A stretch of 8,043 nucleotides of DNA from Deltaproteobacteria bacterium. Its GTDB lineage: Bacteria > Desulfobacterota > Syntrophia > Syntrophales > Smithellaceae. Location of the stretch: the NCBI GenBank assembly GCA_017860985.1, contig JAGFXG010000042.1:1-8043 (forward strand), read 5' to 3'. The position numbers and the translations under genes were made by a program. Below are positions 6,018 through 8,043 of the stretch, piece after piece. Positions within the stretch are counted from its first letter, which is position 1. Every line of letters starts with the position of its first letter. Under the pieces are notes generated by a model that was not told where the DNA came from, searched no databases, and saw only the letters and a list, made by a program, of their open reading frames with translations.

Positions 6018-7190
6018 TTAAAACCTCGGGCCGCCGGGCGGGCCCTGCGGCCGGGCGTTCATTTTGTTGTCATTGCTCTTCACTTCAACAATAATTTGAT
6101 CGCTTTCATTGAGATTTCCGGAAACTACTTCTGTGAATCGATTATCGCTGATGCCGATCGTCAGGGGAACACGTTTCGGTTTCTTATGATCCAGCACCCA
6201 GACACCGGGACCTTTGGGAGATGCCGCTCTAAGCTCCTTATCAGCGATCTTTACTCTCAGTGCGGCGTTGGGAAGGCGTAAAATATCTTTTTTATCGTCG
6301 ATAACAATCAGGACGTTCGCTGTCATGCCGGGTTTAAGTTTTAATTCCGGGTTATCCACTTTGACAATCACGGCATAGGTCACTACATTCTGTACGGTCG
6401 TCGGTGAATTGCGGATTTCCGAAACGTTCCCTTTAAACGTCATGTCGGGGTATGCGTCCACTGTAAAGGTGACCGGTTGGTTCGTCTTTATCCGGCCGAT
6501 ATCCGCCTCATCGATGTTGGCATCAATCTGCATTTTTTTCAGGTCCTGGGCAATGGTGAAAAGTGTCGGCGTTTGAAAACTGGCGGCCACCGTCTGTCCG
6601 ACATCTATGCTGCGCGAAATGACGGTACCATCGACCGGGGAGAGAATTTGCGTATAGCGGAGATTGGTTTGTGCCAAACTTAAAGCGGCTTGCGTCTGTG
6701 CAACCTGGGCTTCAGACGCTTTAACCTGGGCTATTGCAGAGAGGTAATTGGTTTCAGAGGTATCCAGATCGCTTTTGGAAATGAAGTTCTTTCCGTAAAG
6801 GATTTTATTTCTTTTAAAATTGGTAATGGTGTCGCGCACGGCAACTCTGGATTTTTCCAGATTGGCCCTGGCGAGTGATACATTGGCGGAGGCCTGCGCT
6901 ACCTGCGCTTCAGTCGAGGCCGGATCAATCTGCGCTAGAAGCTGACCTTTTTTCACAGGAGAGTTGTAATCAACAAAAAGCTGCTTAATCGTGCCCGATA
7001 CCTGCGTGCCGACCAGCACGGTGGTGACGGCGTTTACGGTTCCCGTGGCCGAAACGGTCGATCGGATATCGCCACGATCAGCCGTCTGTGTTATGTATTT
7101 AGGTGCCTTAGAATCTTTTGTAAAATAATAAACAACACTGCCGAGGACCATAATCAACACAGCAACCGCAACAATTATTTTTTTCATCAT
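6018..7190 (-). CDS. MacA-like periplasmic adaptor (membrane-fusion protein) of an ABC efflux pump
   Basis: The protein should bridge the inner-membrane permease and the outer-membrane channel. Residues 4-22 form an uncleaved membrane anchor. The first lipoyl half lies at about 48-90 (VSATGTVNAV, then VKKGQLLAQIDP), a heptad-rich alpha-hairpin at about 92-175, the second lipoyl half at about 177-205 (LSPVDGTVISRSIDVGQTV), a beta-barrel at about 215-295, and a membrane-proximal domain up to about 370. The order and the 390-residue length fit MacA. An unusual Gly/Pro-rich tail (about 379-390) ends the protein and is GC-rich in the DNA. The start overlaps the stop of the outer-membrane protein gene. 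Two adjacent ATG codons (7190 and 7187) are possible, the second being better spaced from the GGAG; the choice changes the protein by one residue. Confidence 0.93.
   Translation of the reverse strand: MMKKIIVAVAVLIMVLGSVVYYFTKDSKAPKYITQTADRGDIRSTVSATGTVNAVTTVLVGTQVSGTIKQLFVDYNSPVKKGQLLAQIDPASTEAQVAQASANVSLARANLEKSRVAVRDTITNFKRNKILYGKNFISKSDLDTSETNYLSAIAQVKASEAQVAQTQAALSLAQTNLRYTQILSPVDGTVISRSIDVGQTVAASFQTPTLFTIAQDLKKMQIDANIDEADIGRIKTNQPVTFTVDAYPDMTFKGNVSEIRNSPTTVQNVVTYAVIVKVDNPELKLKPGMTANVLIVIDDKKDILRLPNAALRVKIADKELRAASPKGPGVWVLDHKKPKRVPLTIGISDNRFTEVVSGNLNESDQIIVEVKSNDNKMNARPQGPPGGPRF
6028..6045 (-). promoter_or_regulatory. GC-rich hairpin abutting the ribosome binding site of the ATPase gene
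   Basis: In the minus-strand transcript GGGCC (6045-6041) can pair with GGCCC (6032-6028) around an eight-base loop. The stem ends directly before the GAGG (6027-6024) that serves the ATPase gene. It lies inside the last sense codons of the adaptor gene, which encode Gly and Pro. Ribosomes finishing the adaptor would open it, so it could make ATPase translation depend on adaptor translation. This is inference; the stem is short though strong. Confidence 0.25.
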
Positions 7191-8043
7191 TTCACTCCAA
7201 TGGCTTTTTCCAGACTGGCCTGGGCAATGTTGAAGTCGGTCAAAGCGGTGATGTAAGTCATTTTAGCATTATAGCGTTTGATCAGGGCATCCGTGATTTC
7301 GATCGAGCTGCCGACGCCCGTTGCGTATCTTCCGCGGGCAAGTTCAACGTTCTCCTCGGCCTGGCGTACGATGGTCTTGCCCGCTTCAATGCGCTCGAAA
7401 GCTTCCCTGCGGTTCAGCCAGGCGGATTGTACTTCAAGATAGATTTGCTGCCTGAGGGATTCTTCATTGGCCTGGGCAACCTCCAGATTAGCTTTCGCTT
7501 CGTCAACGGCATACTTGGTGGAAAGACCGGTAAAAAGAGGGAAGGTCAATGCAACGCCGACATTCCATGCTTTGTCTATGGACGTGTCGTCTCCCGCATA
7601 ACCGTAAGCAGCATTGCCTGAAAGCACGGGCAAATACTCCCTTCTGTTAAGATCAACGCTCTTTTCCAGAGCTTCTCTTTTCAGGGCGATGGAGAGGATG
7701 TCCGGACGGTTTTTATATGCCTGTGAAAGCGCTGCTTCAAAGGAAATTTCCGTCTTTTCAGTATCAAATTCATCTTTTACGTCATATTCGGGAGCGGACA
7801 TGACGCCCATGGCCTGATTCAGCTTCACTAGCGCGATCCGCAGGGCGTTTTGAGCGGAAATCATCTGGATGCGGGCATTGCTCAGGTTTACCTCTGCGCT
7901 GGTGACATCGATTTTTGAGCTCTTTCCAGTTTCAAAAAAGGCATGGGCTACATCAAAGTGCTGTTGGAACTGCTTCATCGTTTCCACCGCCACGGTCTCA
8001 CTCATTTTCGATTTGAGGAAAGAATAGTAAGACTGCTTCACAC
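7187..8043 (-). CDS. TolC-family outer-membrane efflux protein, 5' end cut off by the window edge
   Basis: About 285 C-terminal residues are visible, and the reading frame stays open to the window edge. Full-length family members have roughly 420-490 residues, so some 150-200 N-terminal residues, including the signal peptide, lie outside. The GTG at the edge is probably an internal Val codon. The internal duplication of the family is visible: FETGKSSKIDV leading to LNQAMGV (about 36-80) mirrors YATGVGSSIEI leading to LEKAIGV (about 239-283). Between them come NRPDI (111-115), YLPVLSGNAAYGY (136-148) and FPLFTG (167-172), typical of the second beta-strand pair and helical repeat. TolC proteins form trimeric channels through the outer membrane and periplasm. 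Being first in the visible operon and overlapping the adaptor gene, this is probably a dedicated exit duct for the pump. Confidence 0.92.
   Translation of the reverse strand, partial: VKQSYYSFLKSKMSETVAVETMKQFQQHFDVAHAFFETGKSSKIDVTSAEVNLSNARIQMISAQNALRIALVKLNQAMGVMSAPEYDVKDEFDTEKTEISFEAALSQAYKNRPDILSIALKREALEKSVDLNRREYLPVLSGNAAYGYAGDDTSIDKAWNVGVALTFPLFTGLSTKYAVDEAKANLEVAQANEESLRQQIYLEVQSAWLNRREAFERIEAGKTIVRQAEENVELARGRYATGVGSSIEITDALIKRYNAKMTYITALTDFNIAQASLEKAIGVK
7195..7198 (-). promoter_or_regulatory. Ribosome binding site of the adaptor gene
   Basis: On the minus strand GGAG (7198-7195) lies four bases before the ATG at 7190 and seven before the in-frame ATG at 7187. It is located within the last codons of the outer-membrane protein gene, whose TGA overlaps both starts (ATGATG). 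The more usual spacing of seven favours the second ATG, while either start gives termination-reinitiation coupling. Confidence 0.55.

Noticed and set aside
8039..8041. GTG at the window edge as the real start of the TolC-family protein
   Set aside because: The visible part lacks a signal peptide and roughly the first third of the family fold, so the codon is most likely internal and the gene continues beyond the window.

Overview
The window looks like chromosomal DNA from a Gram-negative bacterium. It holds an outer-membrane efflux protein with a matching periplasmic adaptor, a lipoprotein with a lipobox, and a membrane-anchored serine protease. Coding density is high, GC content is moderate, and one intergenic region carries a plausible sigma-54 promoter. 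Together these would fit a Desulfobacterota (deltaproteobacterial) genome, but this is inference; no marker gene fixes the taxonomy.

Left part (1-3643, + strand): a sigma-70-like promoter at the window edge leads into a 647-residue putative lipoprotein with a C-terminal alpha/beta-hydrolase (esterase/lipase-like) domain. A 229-base gap with an 8-8-8 inverted repeat and a -24/-12 promoter candidate precedes a 470-residue protein. That protein joins an N-terminal four-cysteine zinc ribbon, one membrane helix, a trypsin-like protease domain and an unusual charged C-terminal region. A hairpin with T-rich flanks (3658-3697) lies between this gene and the convergent minus-strand genes.

Right part (3725-8043, - strand): transcription runs from right to left. 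The order is a TolC-family outer-membrane protein (cut by the window edge), a MacA-like membrane-fusion protein, a MacB/LolD-type ATPase and a MacB/FtsX-type permease. Their junctions are overlapping or nearly so, which indicates one translationally coupled operon for a tripartite export pump. In it the ATPase and permease, fused in classical MacB, are separate proteins. Downstream, after a 157-base gap with its own promoter candidate and a palindrome, lies a 71-residue stand-alone biotinyl (BCCP-like) domain with no carboxylase gene beside it.

Most of the window is recognisable. The least ordinary items are the zinc-ribbon/trypsin protease with its probable sigma-54 control, the large undescribed N-terminal half of the lipoprotein hydrolase, and the orphan biotin carrier. 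No RNA genes, CRISPR arrays, insertion sequences or attachment sites were seen.
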